64,000 bases of DNA, taken from assembly GCA_902363555.1 (NCBI GenBank), contig CABJAM010000009.1, positions 62,001 to 126,000 on the forward strand. Direction: 5' to 3'. The position numbers were made by a program, and so were the translations under genes. The notes below the pieces were generated by a model, which was given only the letters and a program-made list of their open reading frames with translations, made no database searches and had not been told where the DNA came from. Shown piece by piece: positions 31,703 to 40,589 of the stretch (within the stretch, counting starts at the first letter, position 1; each line of letters opens with the position of its first letter). The DNA is from Lachnospiraceae bacterium. GTDB taxonomy: Bacteria > Bacillota > Clostridia > Lachnospirales > Lachnospiraceae.

Positions 31703-33517
31703 ATGTTATATCCAATTTTAACGGATTCCCGCGCGCTCATGGATTTAAGCGGCGACTGGGATTTTAAGGTGGACAATGGCCGGGGCTTTGAGGAAAAATG
31801 GTACGAGCGGCCGCTTCAGGGCGGGATGCTGATGCCAGTGCCGGCCTCCTACAACGATATTAAGGAGGATGCGGCTTTAAGAGATCACTACGGCTGGGTA
31901 TTCTACCAGCGCAGGGTGATGGTTCCCATGTGCTTTAACGGACAGCGGATCGTTCTCCGCATGGATGCAGTGACCCACAAGGCGAAAGTTTACTGGAATG
32001 GGAAGCTGATCTGTGAGCATAAGGGCGGTTTTTTACCTTTTGAGGTGGAGCTTACCGGAAATATTGAGGCCGGTGGCAATCTTTTGACGATCGCAGTGGA
32101 TAACCGTATCGATTATTCCACGCTGCCCGTAGGACGCCGTGGAAAGGGCGGGGCAAAGGATGGATTTTTTGCCGGCATTGAACCGGAGAAAAAGAATCAT
32201 CCTGGTTTTGATTTCTTTAATTATTGCGGTATTACCCGGCCGGTTAAGCTTTATACAACGCCAGTGACCTATATCCGCGATATCACGCTTGTTCCGGATT
32301 ATGAGGGGGCCACAGGCTTTATCAATTATACAGTGGATATGGCCGGTGATGACGCAGACATGGCGGAACCACGGGTGGAAGTCTACGATAAAAACGGTGT
32401 TCTGGCGGCTTCGGGCAATGGCAGACAGGGCCGGCTTACGATCGAGGATGTACAGCTTTGGATGCCCTTAAAGCCTTATTTATATGAGGTGAAAGTGACC
32501 TGCGGCGGGGATGTTTACACGCTTCCCTTTGGTGTGCGCACGGTGAAGGTCGAGGGGAAAAAGTTTTTGATCAACGGTCAGCCGTTTTACTTTAAAGGCT
32601 ATGGCAAGCACGAGGACACGTTCCCGTCGGGCCGCGGTCTGAACCTGCCCATGAACGCCAAGGATATCAGCCTTATGAAATGGCAGGGAGCCAATAGCTT
32701 CAGGACAAGCCACTATCCATATAGTGAGGAAATGATGCGTCTGTGCGATGCGGAGGGTATCGTAGTTATTGACGAGACGCCGGCGGTTGGGCTGAATCTC
32801 AAGTTTGGCGGCGGCATATTATTTTCTGCCGACAGTACAAGCGATACCTTCGGGGAAGGCGGTCTTTCCACCTTTGACCACCACATGGATGTTGTCCGCG
32901 ATCTTATTGACCGGGATAAAAACCATGCCTGCGTAGTTATGTGGAGTATTGCCAATGAGCCGGATTCCGACGGCAGGGGCGCTTACGAATATTTTAAACC
33001 ACTCTTTGATCTGGCAAGAGAACGCGACCCCCAGTCGCGCCCGTGTACGCTGGTCGTTATGCAGATGCCGGACCCTGCAAAGGATGTATGCCTGCGCCTG
33101 GCCGACGTGTACTGCCTGAACCGTTATTATGGCTGGTATGAGCACGGCGATGATCTGGATATGGCCCGCAGGATCGGCGAGCGGGAGCTGGAATTCTGGA
33201 ACAGTCAGGATAAGCCGTTCATGTTTACGGAGTACGGTGCGGATACGGTCATGGGGCTCCACGACACGGTTCCAATGATGTTTACCGAGGAATTTCAGGT
33301 GGAATATTATAAGTTGAATCATGCTATTGTGGATGCCATGGATGGTTTCATCGGCGAGCAGGTCTGGAACTTTGCAGATTTTGCCACAAGCCAGGGTACC
33401 GGCCGCGTTCAGGGAAATAAAAAAGGCATCTTCACCCGTGACCGCAAACCGAAGCTGGCGGCCCACTATCTCCGTGACCGCTGGACAAAAATTCCGGATT
33501 TTGGGTATAAAGCGTGA
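31703..33517 (+). CDS. uidA: Beta-glucuronidase, GH2
   Basis: 604 residues: sugar-binding jelly roll (1-180), immunoglobulin-like domain (180-275) and TIM barrel (275-604). The acid/base is E419 in A-N-E-P and the nucleophile E510 in T-E-Y-G-A-D. N572 and K574 in G-N-K-K-G-I-F form the N-x-K motif that recognises the glucuronate carboxylate. Relative to E. coli GUS (413/504/566/568) all are shifted by six. A loop after G-L-N-L-K-F-G may be the Loop-1 region next to the active site. No signal peptide, so it cleaves imported glucuronides in the cytoplasm. ATG 31703 follows AAAGGGGAG. Coupled functionally to uxaC. Confidence 0.95.
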   Translation: MLYPILTDSRALMDLSGDWDFKVDNGRGFEEKWYERPLQGGMLMPVPASYNDIKEDAALRDHYGWVFYQRRVMVPMCFNGQRIVLRMDAVTHKAKVYWNGKLICEHKGGFLPFEVELTGNIEAGGNLLTIAVDNRIDYSTLPVGRRGKGGAKDGFFAGIEPEKKNHPGFDFFNYCGITRPVKLYTTPVTYIRDITLVPDYEGATGFINYTVDMAGDDADMAEPRVEVYDKNGVLAASGNGRQGRLTIEDVQLWMPLKPYLYEVKVTCGGDVYTLPFGVRTVKVEGKKFLINGQPFYFKGYGKHEDTFPSGRGLNLPMNAKDISLMKWQGANSFRTSHYPYSEEMMRLCDAEGIVVIDETPAVGLNLKFGGGILFSADSTSDTFGEGGLSTFDHHMDVVRDLIDRDKNHACVVMWSIANEPDSDGRGAYEYFKPLFDLARERDPQSRPCTLVVMQMPDPAKDVCLRLADVYCLNRYYGWYEHGDDLDMARRIGERELEFWNSQDKPFMFTEYGADTVMGLHDTVPMMFTEEFQVEYYKLNHAIVDAMDGFIGEQVWNFADFATSQGTGRVQGNKKGIFTRDRKPKLAAHYLRDRWTKIPDFGYKA

Positions 33518-33644
33518 ACTTTAAGGGCTAACCGCCGTCAGGCTATTGTATTATCGTTGATTATAAGGTAAAATTTAATAGATATCAGGTAGTTATCCGG
33601 TATGTCGCTGCGTCGTGGCATGACGGTGTTACGGAATTTTATGG

Positions 33645-33675
33645 CCGGCTGTTTATCAAAACAGCCGGTTTGTTT
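33645..33675 (+). terminator. uidA terminator
   Basis: 10-bp stem CCGGCTGTTT/AAACAGCCGG, loop ATCA, then TTTGTTTTA. Confidence 0.8.
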
Positions 33676-33697
33676 TACTTAGAAGCGGGGATATTTT

Positions 33698-35872
33698 ATG
33701 AAAAGAAACGAAAATAATACATTACGGCCTGGCCGCCGGGGCTTTGCCCGGATACGTTTAATTCATCTTCTGGTCATTTGGGCGGTCATAACGCTGCTCA
33801 TTATCGGAATGAAAACCATTGCCACCAATACATCTGATAAGGCATTGAGCTATCAGAAGGAGATGACCGAGCGGGCGCTGCGGTGTGCTGCTCTGGCGGA
33901 GCAGATGCAAAAGGGCTCCGATACTCTGACCAATGCGATTTGGCGGTTTGTCGCAATGAATGACCGGATTTATGCGGAAGCCTATCTTCAGGAAATGTCG
34001 GTCACAAGGTCCAGAGATTCCGCCATCGAGGCACTGCGGCGGGAGAATCTGTCTGACGAGGAGCTGCTTTTGATGGAGGAGGCCAAAAAGGCTTCAGATG
34101 GTCTGATGGATCAGGAGCTTTATGCCATGCGCCTTGTCTATGATACATTGAATGTACAGGAGCTTCCGGAGGCTGTAGCGGCTGTGGAGCTGACGTCACA
34201 GGATCAGGCCATGACCAGCGCACAGAAGCGGGATACGGCCAGGGCTTTTGTGTTTGGCGCCGGCTATGCCCAGGCGAAGGCGGTGATTACCAATAAGATC
34301 GGGCTGTTTACGGAGCTGCTCAACGAGCATATGGAATCGGATCTGAGCGGGGCCATGGAAGCTACGGATTCAGCCATGCTCATGCAGCAGCTATCGGATA
34401 TACTGCTGATGGGATGGTGTCTTTTATTTCTTATCATGCTTTACTGGCTGCTCATCCGGCCGATGTACGCCTGTAGTCTGGAGCTTGAGGCTTCGCCGGC
34501 CGGCGGGAAAAAGCTTGAGCCAAGGGGAACTTATGAACTGTACAGTCTCATTGGCGCTTTTAATAAAGCCATTGGCCAAATACAGGATAAGAATCAGGAA
34601 ATAGCGGAAATCCTTATGGTGGACCCGGTGACCGGAGGCTATACGCAGATGCGGCTGGAACTGGAGCTGGCGCAGTTACTCCACGATGCGGTTCCCTTCG
34701 CTTTTGTGTCTATGGATATCCGGCGATTTAAGGTGATCAATGATCTTTACGGAAGTGACAGTGGTAATGAGGTGCTCCAGGGCGTTTATAAGGTGATCTC
34801 CAAAAAACTGAAAGCCGGGGAATCGGTATCGAGGATCCAGTCGGATATATTCAATGTAGTTTTGCTGGATACGGAAGAGGCTGAGATTGAAAGGCGTATC
34901 GGGGAAATGTGGGAGCTGCTGGGCAGTTATCAGGATGATAAGCAGTCCTACTATCTGTCCATGAATTGCGGCGTCTATGTCGCTCAGAAGGGAGAGCGGG
35001 ATATCATTGCCATCCGCGACCGGGCAAATTCGGCCCGAAAGGTACATAAGGCTCAGTCGGAGCTGTTGTCCGTATGCGTTTTTTACCGTGAGGTGGAGCG
35101 CCAGCGGCTGCTGAAGGAACAGGCTATGGAAAATGAGATGCGCAGCGCCCTGGAGCATGAGGAATTTCTTGTGTATTTCCAGCCCAAGGTACGGCTTCTG
35201 GATGAGCGCATTGTAGGAGCGGAAGCGCTGGTGCGCTGGAATTCACCCAAATTGGGATGGCTTTCGCCTAATGCAATCATTCCATTGTTTGAAAAGAACG
35301 GGTTTATTACAATGCTGGACTATTATGTATTCCGTCAGGTCTGCCGGCAGCTCCGCCGCTGGCTGGACGACGGCCGGTCGGTAGTTCCTGTGTCTGTGAA
35401 TCTATCCAGAGTACATTTGGCGGAGGATGGTTTTATAAGCAAATTTAAAGCGATACAAAAAGAGTACGCTATCGACGATAAATATCTGGAATTTGAACTG
35501 ACCGAGGAACTGGCATTTGAGGATCTGGGGCGGCTTCGCAGTACGATTGACAGTCTCCACGCTGCCGGATACCCGTGCTCCATGGATGATTTTGGAAGCG
35601 GATATTCCTCGCTCAATGTGCTCAAGGAGCTGCCGCTGGATATCCTTAAGCTGGACCGGGTGTTTTTCTCAGGCGATGAGGATGAGCGGGGGAGCAATGT
35701 GATCAGGGCCGTCGTGCGGATGGCCGGAGAACTGGGGATGAAGGTCGTGGCCGAAGGCGTGGAGGATAAAAAAACAGCCAGGTTCCTTCGGAACCTGGGC
35801 TGTGATATGGTACAGGGCTACGTTTACTATAAGCCCATGCCCGCAGAAGAATTTGAACAATTATTTCGTTAA
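33698..35872 (+). CDS. Membrane GGDEF-EAL protein, c-di-GMP phosphodiesterase
   Basis: 724 residues. TM1 about 22-42, extracytoplasmic helical sensor 43-225, TM2 about 230-252, GGDEF domain about 300-455 and EAL domain 480-720. The GGDEF motif itself is replaced by S-D-I-F, so no cyclase activity is expected. The EAL domain keeps E509-A-L-V-R-W, V-N-L-S-R, E-L-T-E, D-D-F-G-S-G-Y-S-S-L, K-L-D-R, V-A-E-G-V-E and Q-G-Y, so it should hydrolyse c-di-GMP. The degenerate GGDEF may bind GTP as a regulator. The gene overlaps the convergent MATE gene by 12 bases at the 3' ends. Confidence 0.92.
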   Translation: MKRNENNTLRPGRRGFARIRLIHLLVIWAVITLLIIGMKTIATNTSDKALSYQKEMTERALRCAALAEQMQKGSDTLTNAIWRFVAMNDRIYAEAYLQEMSVTRSRDSAIEALRRENLSDEELLLMEEAKKASDGLMDQELYAMRLVYDTLNVQELPEAVAAVELTSQDQAMTSAQKRDTARAFVFGAGYAQAKAVITNKIGLFTELLNEHMESDLSGAMEATDSAMLMQQLSDILLMGWCLLFLIMLYWLLIRPMYACSLELEASPAGGKKLEPRGTYELYSLIGAFNKAIGQIQDKNQEIAEILMVDPVTGGYTQMRLELELAQLLHDAVPFAFVSMDIRRFKVINDLYGSDSGNEVLQGVYKVISKKLKAGESVSRIQSDIFNVVLLDTEEAEIERRIGEMWELLGSYQDDKQSYYLSMNCGVYVAQKGERDIIAIRDRANSARKVHKAQSELLSVCVFYREVERQRLLKEQAMENEMRSALEHEEFLVYFQPKVRLLDERIVGAEALVRWNSPKLGWLSPNAIIPLFEKNGFITMLDYYVFRQVCRQLRRWLDDGRSVVPVSVNLSRVHLAEDGFISKFKAIQKEYAIDDKYLEFELTEELAFEDLGRLRSTIDSLHAAGYPCSMDDFGSGYSSLNVLKELPLDILKLDRVFFSGDEDERGSNVIRAVVRMAGELGMKVVAEGVEDKKTARFLRNLGCDMVQGYVYYKPMPAEEFEQLFR

Positions 35873-37240
35873 TTTTTTTATCCACTTATAGCTGCGGAAC
35901 CGGATAAATGTGGGCAGGCCCTTGAAGATCTGGTCGGACTGGATGACGATGACGACGGCCTCCACCGGCCATTTCCACCAGAAGGCGGCCATGAACGACA
36001 GTGGCATAACAATGGCCCATGTGCTGATCATGTTCATTTTCATGGTGAACTTTGTATCGCCGCCGCCCTGGATAATGCCAAAGCTGACCGGCATCTGATA
36101 GGACATCCCCACCATGATAAAGCTCATAATAACGATCAGGTTAATGGCCATCGTTGTAGCGCTGTCCGACAGCTTATACATGGACAGCAGCGGCTGGCGC
36201 AGCAGGAACAGGGCGATGCCAAGAACAATGCCGATAACCACGTCGATGACGGCCAGCGAACGGGCATCCGATTTAATGCGCTTCATATCGCCCCGGCCGA
36301 TGGCATTGCCGATCATCACTGCGGAGGTGGAGGACATGGCAACCACGACGACCTTGAGGTACTGATAAAAGGTGGTGGCCACGGAATTGGCTGCGATGGC
36401 GTCCGCCGACATATGGCCTAAGATGGCGGTCTGCATGGGCACCGACACGCCCCAGAGCACGGTGGAGAGCATGATCGGAACAGTGACCTGAACATAGTCG
36501 TGGCGCAGGCTCTTATTGACTTTAAATAATCCACCTGCAAACAGCTTCAGCTTTTTATCAAACTTTACGATGTAGACGACAACAATTACAAATTCAATGA
36601 TGCGGGCAATGAAGGTGCCGATGGCGGCGCCCCGCACACCCATTTCCGGAAAACCAAAATGTCCGAAAATCAATGTATAGTTGATGCCCACATTGATGAT
36701 CAGGGAGATAATGGATATGTAAAAGGATATATTTACCGTTCCCACACTGCGCAGCGCGGCCATTAATATATTGGTGATAATAAAGAGCACAAAGGTCCAC
36801 TGGATCAGTATAAGATAGCTTTGCCCCTGGGCAATGATTTCCGGGTCATTGGTGAATAATTTTAGCAGCGGCACCGGGATAATAGTGCATATGGCAATGA
36901 TGACGATACTGCATATCAATCCCAGTTTCAGCGCGATACCGGTAAGATTGCGGATGGGCTCCACACGCTGTTCGCCCCAGTACTGGGATGCCAGAACGAC
37001 CAGAGCGTTGCCGATAGCCAGTGCGATCTGCTGGACCATGAAAAATATCTGGTTGACCGTGGCGGCGCCGGACAGCGCGTTCTGGTCATAGCTTCCAAGC
37101 ATCATGTTATCCGCCATGTTCACACTGTACGCCACAAGGTTTTGCAGCGCTACCACGATGAGCATTTTAAAAAGTGTTTTGTAGAAATTGGAATCTTTTG
37201 TAAAAAAGTTTTCTTTTGTCCGTTTAAGGGATTTTTCCAT
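35861..37240 (-). CDS. MATE-family efflux transporter, second copy
   Basis: 459 residues with 12 hydrophobic segments. N-terminal K-M-L-I-V-V-A-L-Q-N-L-V-A-Y-S-V-N-M-A-D and the later V-P-I-M-L-S-T-V-L-W-G-V fit the MATE family, although the subfamily differs from the copy at 4763. The start at 37240 has AAGGAG about 13 bases upstream, longer than usual; an extended open frame reaches 37345 without a better site. It exports an unknown compound. The 3' end overlaps the GGDEF-EAL gene. Confidence 0.88.
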   Translation of the reverse strand: MEKSLKRTKENFFTKDSNFYKTLFKMLIVVALQNLVAYSVNMADNMMLGSYDQNALSGAATVNQIFFMVQQIALAIGNALVVLASQYWGEQRVEPIRNLTGIALKLGLICSIVIIAICTIIPVPLLKLFTNDPEIIAQGQSYLILIQWTFVLFIITNILMAALRSVGTVNISFYISIISLIINVGINYTLIFGHFGFPEMGVRGAAIGTFIARIIEFVIVVVYIVKFDKKLKLFAGGLFKVNKSLRHDYVQVTVPIMLSTVLWGVSVPMQTAILGHMSADAIAANSVATTFYQYLKVVVVAMSSTSAVMIGNAIGRGDMKRIKSDARSLAVIDVVIGIVLGIALFLLRQPLLSMYKLSDSATTMAINLIVIMSFIMVGMSYQMPVSFGIIQGGGDTKFTMKMNMISTWAIVMPLSFMAAFWWKWPVEAVVIVIQSDQIFKGLPTFIRFRSYKWIKKLTK

Positions 37241-37456
37241 ATCGTTCGTCTGTCTCCTTTTGATACGCTTAACGTCCGGCGTCTGCCGGGGGCGCGTATA
37301 AATCCAACATATTTTAGCATGAATTATATGGAAGTGCAATTGCAAGTTTTGCGGGGTGGCTGGGGGCTGCGCTATGATACGATGGACAGCTTTGGGGGGG
37401 CGGCAAAACGAATATTTTGATAGCGCATTTATTGATGATATGTTATAATGTAGGAG

Positions 37457-37478
37457 ATGCCATTATAAAAAGTGGCAT
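37457..37478. promoter_or_regulatory. Small palindrome after TATAAT, before zinc-ribbon gene
   Basis: ATGCCA and TGGCAT enclose 10 bases. A TGTTATAAT extended -10 lies at 37441-37449, so the palindrome would sit at or just after the transcription start. It may be an operator or a leader hairpin. Confidence 0.4.
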
Positions 37479-37511
37479 GTACATAAAGATAAGATTGGGG
37501 GAGATTAGATT

Positions 37512-39434
37512 ATGAAGGAATGCCCAAATTGCGGTATGCAAATCGAAGACGATACCTTGACGGAATGTACAAATTGTGGTGTTCAGTTAAATTCTGTGGA
37601 CGGGGCGAGCGAAAACACCCAGCCCGAAGGCATGAAACCGGAGGTTTCACCGGGGCCTGATTTTAGTCAGAGTGATTCAGAGGTTCCATTAGAACAACCG
37701 TATACCAGCCCTGAGCATGGAAATGACCAGGTTCCTCAAAAAGGTTCTGCTAAAAAATGGTTACTTATTGGGGGTATTTGTGCGGTCATTCTTATTGCTG
37801 TGATTATACTGCTGGTAAGTCTGCTTACAGGAGGTAAAGGCAGTAAGAAAGTAAAAGATGCAAGTATAAATAACGCATACATTACATTAGATGGTTCTTC
37901 TGTTTTTTGGAAGGATAACGGAGATGTCCTGACGATCAAAGGGGATACGAGTTCTGCGGTCATGACTAAAGATCAGAAACATATTATTGTTCATGAAAAA
38001 GATGGTGTTTTAGTTTTGTATGATGCCAAGGGAGAAAATAAAAAAACGCTGGATCAGGACGTTTTCTCCGTAGAGGCAACTGGCGATAAGTTCCTTTTTT
38101 ATGCTAAAAACGAACAAAAGGAGCCAACCATAGACGATATTATGAGTGCTGCATACAGAGATTATGATGGAACAACAACGCTCACACGTGTCAAGGAAGT
38201 GTTTAAGGATAATTATCCAGATGAGACGCTCAAAGATGCAAAAGAGTTCTATAGGATTCTTATTGGGAAAGAGTATGAAGGTGGGGTACCTGACACAGAT
38301 ATATACAGGTATACATATTCCAACGAAAACTTATATAAGATAGAGATGGATGGTTATGCAATTTCCCCAAATAATGAAGCCATTTTATTCTACAAAGGCA
38401 CAGACATTTTTGCAATGAAAAGCACTGATGAGGAGCCTGTAAAAATATCCGGAATCAGCGGCACTAAAGTCAAACTCCTGACAATATCCGATGATGGTAT
38501 GTTGATGTCCTGGGAGGAAATTGATAAAGCTGAAAATATAACTATTTATTGTATGGATCAGGGTGAAAAAGAAAAGATTGCCGACTATAAAGCTTCCGGT
38601 TATTCTTTCTTGTTGCCAAATCCTTACGATAAAGGTAAATCTATTATGTTTATGGATATGAATTACGATAAAATCTTTATTAAAAATGCCGGTCGGGAAA
38701 GTTACTCTGTATCCATCAATGGGTATCCATCACTAGTGAATGTTTTTACAGATAGTAAAATGATGATGTTATCTTGGAATGTGGATACGGAATATATTTA
38801 CCTGTTATCAGGTGAGGATGGCAAGGAAGATAATTTATACTCTATAGATAAGACTGGGAATCGTGAACGGCTTCAGGAGCATATAAGCAATATCGTATCT
38901 ATTAAAGATGGTGTCATCTATTATATTGATAATGATGATACATTATTTAAGGCTTCAATTAGCAAAAATGATCTTATAGATATTCAAAAAATCACCTCCG
39001 AAGTGGATAGTGCCTATTTATCTGATTCTGGTAAATATTTAATGATTAGGAAAGAGTTGGACGATCGGACTTTTAGTTTATATTATGCCCAAACGGATAA
39101 ATTAGAAGTGATCAAGGTGGCTGAAGATGTCTCAATTTCGTTTGTTGCTGATGATGATTCCGGTATTGTTTATGTTGGTAACGCTGACCAAATAAAAGGA
39201 ACCGATACATATTATGGAGATCTGTACTATTTAAATTTTAACGGCAAGGACGAAAAACAAAAAATAGCCAGTGATGTTATTGATTTCCGCCCAAATATTA
39301 CCACTAAAAATAATATTTTCTACTTTAAATACGACAGTGTCAAAGATGATAATATTCTAACAAGTATGGTGGAATATAAAGACGGAAACAACAAAACGCT
39401 CGCTGAGGATGTCATTTATCCGGATTCTTATTAA
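37512..39434 (+). CDS. Zinc-ribbon membrane protein with extracellular beta-propeller-like domain
   Basis: 640 residues. C4-x2-C7 (C-P-N-C-G) and C-T-N-C-G near residue 19 form an N-terminal zinc ribbon. A Pro/Ser-rich linker leads to one membrane segment at about 80-105 (W-L-L-I-G-G-I-C-A-V-I-L-I-A-V-I-I-L-L-V). The remaining ~530 residues lie outside and consist of repeated beta segments (F-L-F-Y, I-L-F-Y, M-M-L-S-W, V-I-Y-Y-I-D), like a propeller. The gene is more AT-rich than its neighbours. A shorter relative begins at 63219. Proteins of this layout are common in clostridia but have no assigned job. Confidence 0.8.
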   Translation: MKECPNCGMQIEDDTLTECTNCGVQLNSVDGASENTQPEGMKPEVSPGPDFSQSDSEVPLEQPYTSPEHGNDQVPQKGSAKKWLLIGGICAVILIAVIILLVSLLTGGKGSKKVKDASINNAYITLDGSSVFWKDNGDVLTIKGDTSSAVMTKDQKHIIVHEKDGVLVLYDAKGENKKTLDQDVFSVEATGDKFLFYAKNEQKEPTIDDIMSAAYRDYDGTTTLTRVKEVFKDNYPDETLKDAKEFYRILIGKEYEGGVPDTDIYRYTYSNENLYKIEMDGYAISPNNEAILFYKGTDIFAMKSTDEEPVKISGISGTKVKLLTISDDGMLMSWEEIDKAENITIYCMDQGEKEKIADYKASGYSFLLPNPYDKGKSIMFMDMNYDKIFIKNAGRESYSVSINGYPSLVNVFTDSKMMMLSWNVDTEYIYLLSGEDGKEDNLYSIDKTGNRERLQEHISNIVSIKDGVIYYIDNDDTLFKASISKNDLIDIQKITSEVDSAYLSDSGKYLMIRKELDDRTFSLYYAQTDKLEVIKVAEDVSISFVADDDSGIVYVGNADQIKGTDTYYGDLYYLNFNGKDEKQKIASDVIDFRPNITTKNNIFYFKYDSVKDDNILTSMVEYKDGNNKTLAEDVIYPDSY

Positions 39435-39454
39435 AATCGATTATATTACTTTTT

Positions 39455-39484
39455 CTGCCAGCAGGAAGGCCTGCTGGCAGTTTT
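39455..39484 (+). terminator. Terminator after zinc-ribbon gene
   Basis: 11-bp stem CTGCCAGCAGG/CCTGCTGGCAG, loop AAGG, then TTTT. Confidence 0.85.
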
Positions 39485-39551
39485 ATGTTGGCAGTAAATA
39501 ATACCATTAAAGATTGGGCACTTCAAGAGTTCACAAAATATTCACAAAAAA

Positions 39552-39594
39552 TTAGCACTCAAGGATTGACAGTGCTGATAATAAGTGTTATATT
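39552..39594 (+). promoter_or_regulatory. CIRCE-like operator over hsp20 promoter
   Basis: TTAGCACTC, nine bases, then CAGTGCTGA matches the HrcA operator CIRCE (TTAGCACTC-N9-GAGTGCTAA) with two changes in the right arm. It overlaps the -35 TTGACA (39566-39571); the -10 TATATT is 17 bases on (39589-39594). HrcA bound here would block polymerase until heat shock. The leader to the start codon is about 165 bases and contains no gene. Confidence 0.82.
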
Positions 39595-39766
39595 ACATGT
39601 AGAACAAAGGAAGGGGAACGGATAAAAGAATTGATAAAGTAATCCCCCGGAATTGTTTTTAACATAGATGAAAACAGTCCGAAGCCTTTCATCGTCCTGC
39701 CAGAAGCGGCAGGATAAGGCAGGAGGCTTCCGGAAGAAATTTAAAGTCGAAATGGAGGAATGACTT

Positions 39767-40216
39767 ATGTTGATGCCTAGTATTTTTGGAGAAAACTTAT
39801 TTGATGACTGGTTTGATTTCCCAAGTGAAAGAGATTTCTTTGGCGGACGTAATCCTCTGTATGGAAAACATGGAAAGAACCTGATGAAGACCGATGTAAG
39901 AGAAACCGATGGTACCTACGAGCTGGATATCGACCTTCCAGGATTTAAGAAAGAGGATATCACCGCAGAATTAAAGGACGGCTATCTGACCATCAGTGCT
40001 TCCAAGGGTATAAATAAAGACGAGAAAGACAAGGAAGGCAGATATATCCGTCAGGAAAGATACAGCGGCACATGCAGCCGGAGCTTCTACGTAGGCGAAG
40101 GCATTGCACAGGATGAGATCCATGCAAAGTTTGAAGATGGTATCCTGAAACTGTCCGTTCCAAAGAAGGACGCAAAAGCCGTTGAACAAAAGAGCTACAT
40201 TTCCATCGAAGGCTAA
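39767..40216 (+). CDS. Small heat-shock protein, Hsp20/alpha-crystallin family
   Basis: 149 residues. N-terminal F-D-D-W-F-D-F region, then the alpha-crystallin domain (about 44-140) with M-K-T-D-V-R-E-T-D-G-T-Y-E-L-D-I-D-L-P-G, G-Y-L-T-I-S-A and the typical F-E-D-G-I-L-K-L-S-V-P-K. It binds unfolding proteins as an ATP-independent oligomeric chaperone in the cytoplasm. GGAGG precedes the ATG. Monocistronic, with a CIRCE-like operator upstream and a strong terminator downstream. Confidence 0.95.
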   Translation: MLMPSIFGENLFDDWFDFPSERDFFGGRNPLYGKHGKNLMKTDVRETDGTYELDIDLPGFKKEDITAELKDGYLTISASKGINKDEKDKEGRYIRQERYSGTCSRSFYVGEGIAQDEIHAKFEDGILKLSVPKKDAKAVEQKSYISIEG

Positions 40217-40241
40217 CCCTTATTACTTCCCATAAATCTCC

Positions 40242-40275
40242 GGAGCCGGCGTATAAAAGCGCCGGCTCCTTTTTT
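40242..40275 (+). terminator. hsp20 terminator
   Basis: 10-bp stem GGAGCCGGCG/CGCCGGCTCC, 8-base loop, then TTTTTT. Confidence 0.9.
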
Positions 40276-40290
40276 GCGCGTAAGCAACGA

Positions 40291-40322
40291 GCCAAAAAGA
40301 GGAGCTTGCTCATCTTTTTGGC
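40291..40322. repeat. Inverted repeat
   Basis: Perfect 10-bp arms GCCAAAAAGA/TCTTTTTGGC around GGAGCTTGCTCA, directly after the hsp20 terminator. Confidence 0.6.
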
Positions 40323-40333
40323 GACTGCCGCGA

Positions 40334-40391
40334 CCCCGGCCCTGGCCGGGGTGCACGACTGCCGCGCCCCTGACCCCGGCCCTCGCCGGGG
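40334..40391. repeat. Two GC-rich hairpins in a 40-bp tandem repeat
   Basis: CCCCGGCC-CT-GGCCGGGG (40334-40351) and CCCCGGC-CCTC-GCCGGGG (40374-40391), each preceded by GACTGCCGCG. The rest of the 373-base gap up to the PRTase gene holds nothing recognisable except a ribosome binding site. Confidence 0.65.
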
Positions 40392-40589
40392 TGCGCGTAT
40401 ACTGCGTGCATAATGTTTGTATTTCCCTGCGAATAAATACAGTGGTGCTTTTTATAATTTTGTGCTAAAATAGATTATCACTAAAATTACGGGGCACAAG
40501 CGATACAAACGTTACTATGTCCGTCGGCAATACATCATGGAAATCGACCGCCCGCCGCCGGTGGTGAGAATATAAGGGAGGTAATATTT

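Noticed and set aside
40334..40391. CRISPR-like repeats
   Set aside because: Only two units with no unique spacers of constant length and no cas genes.
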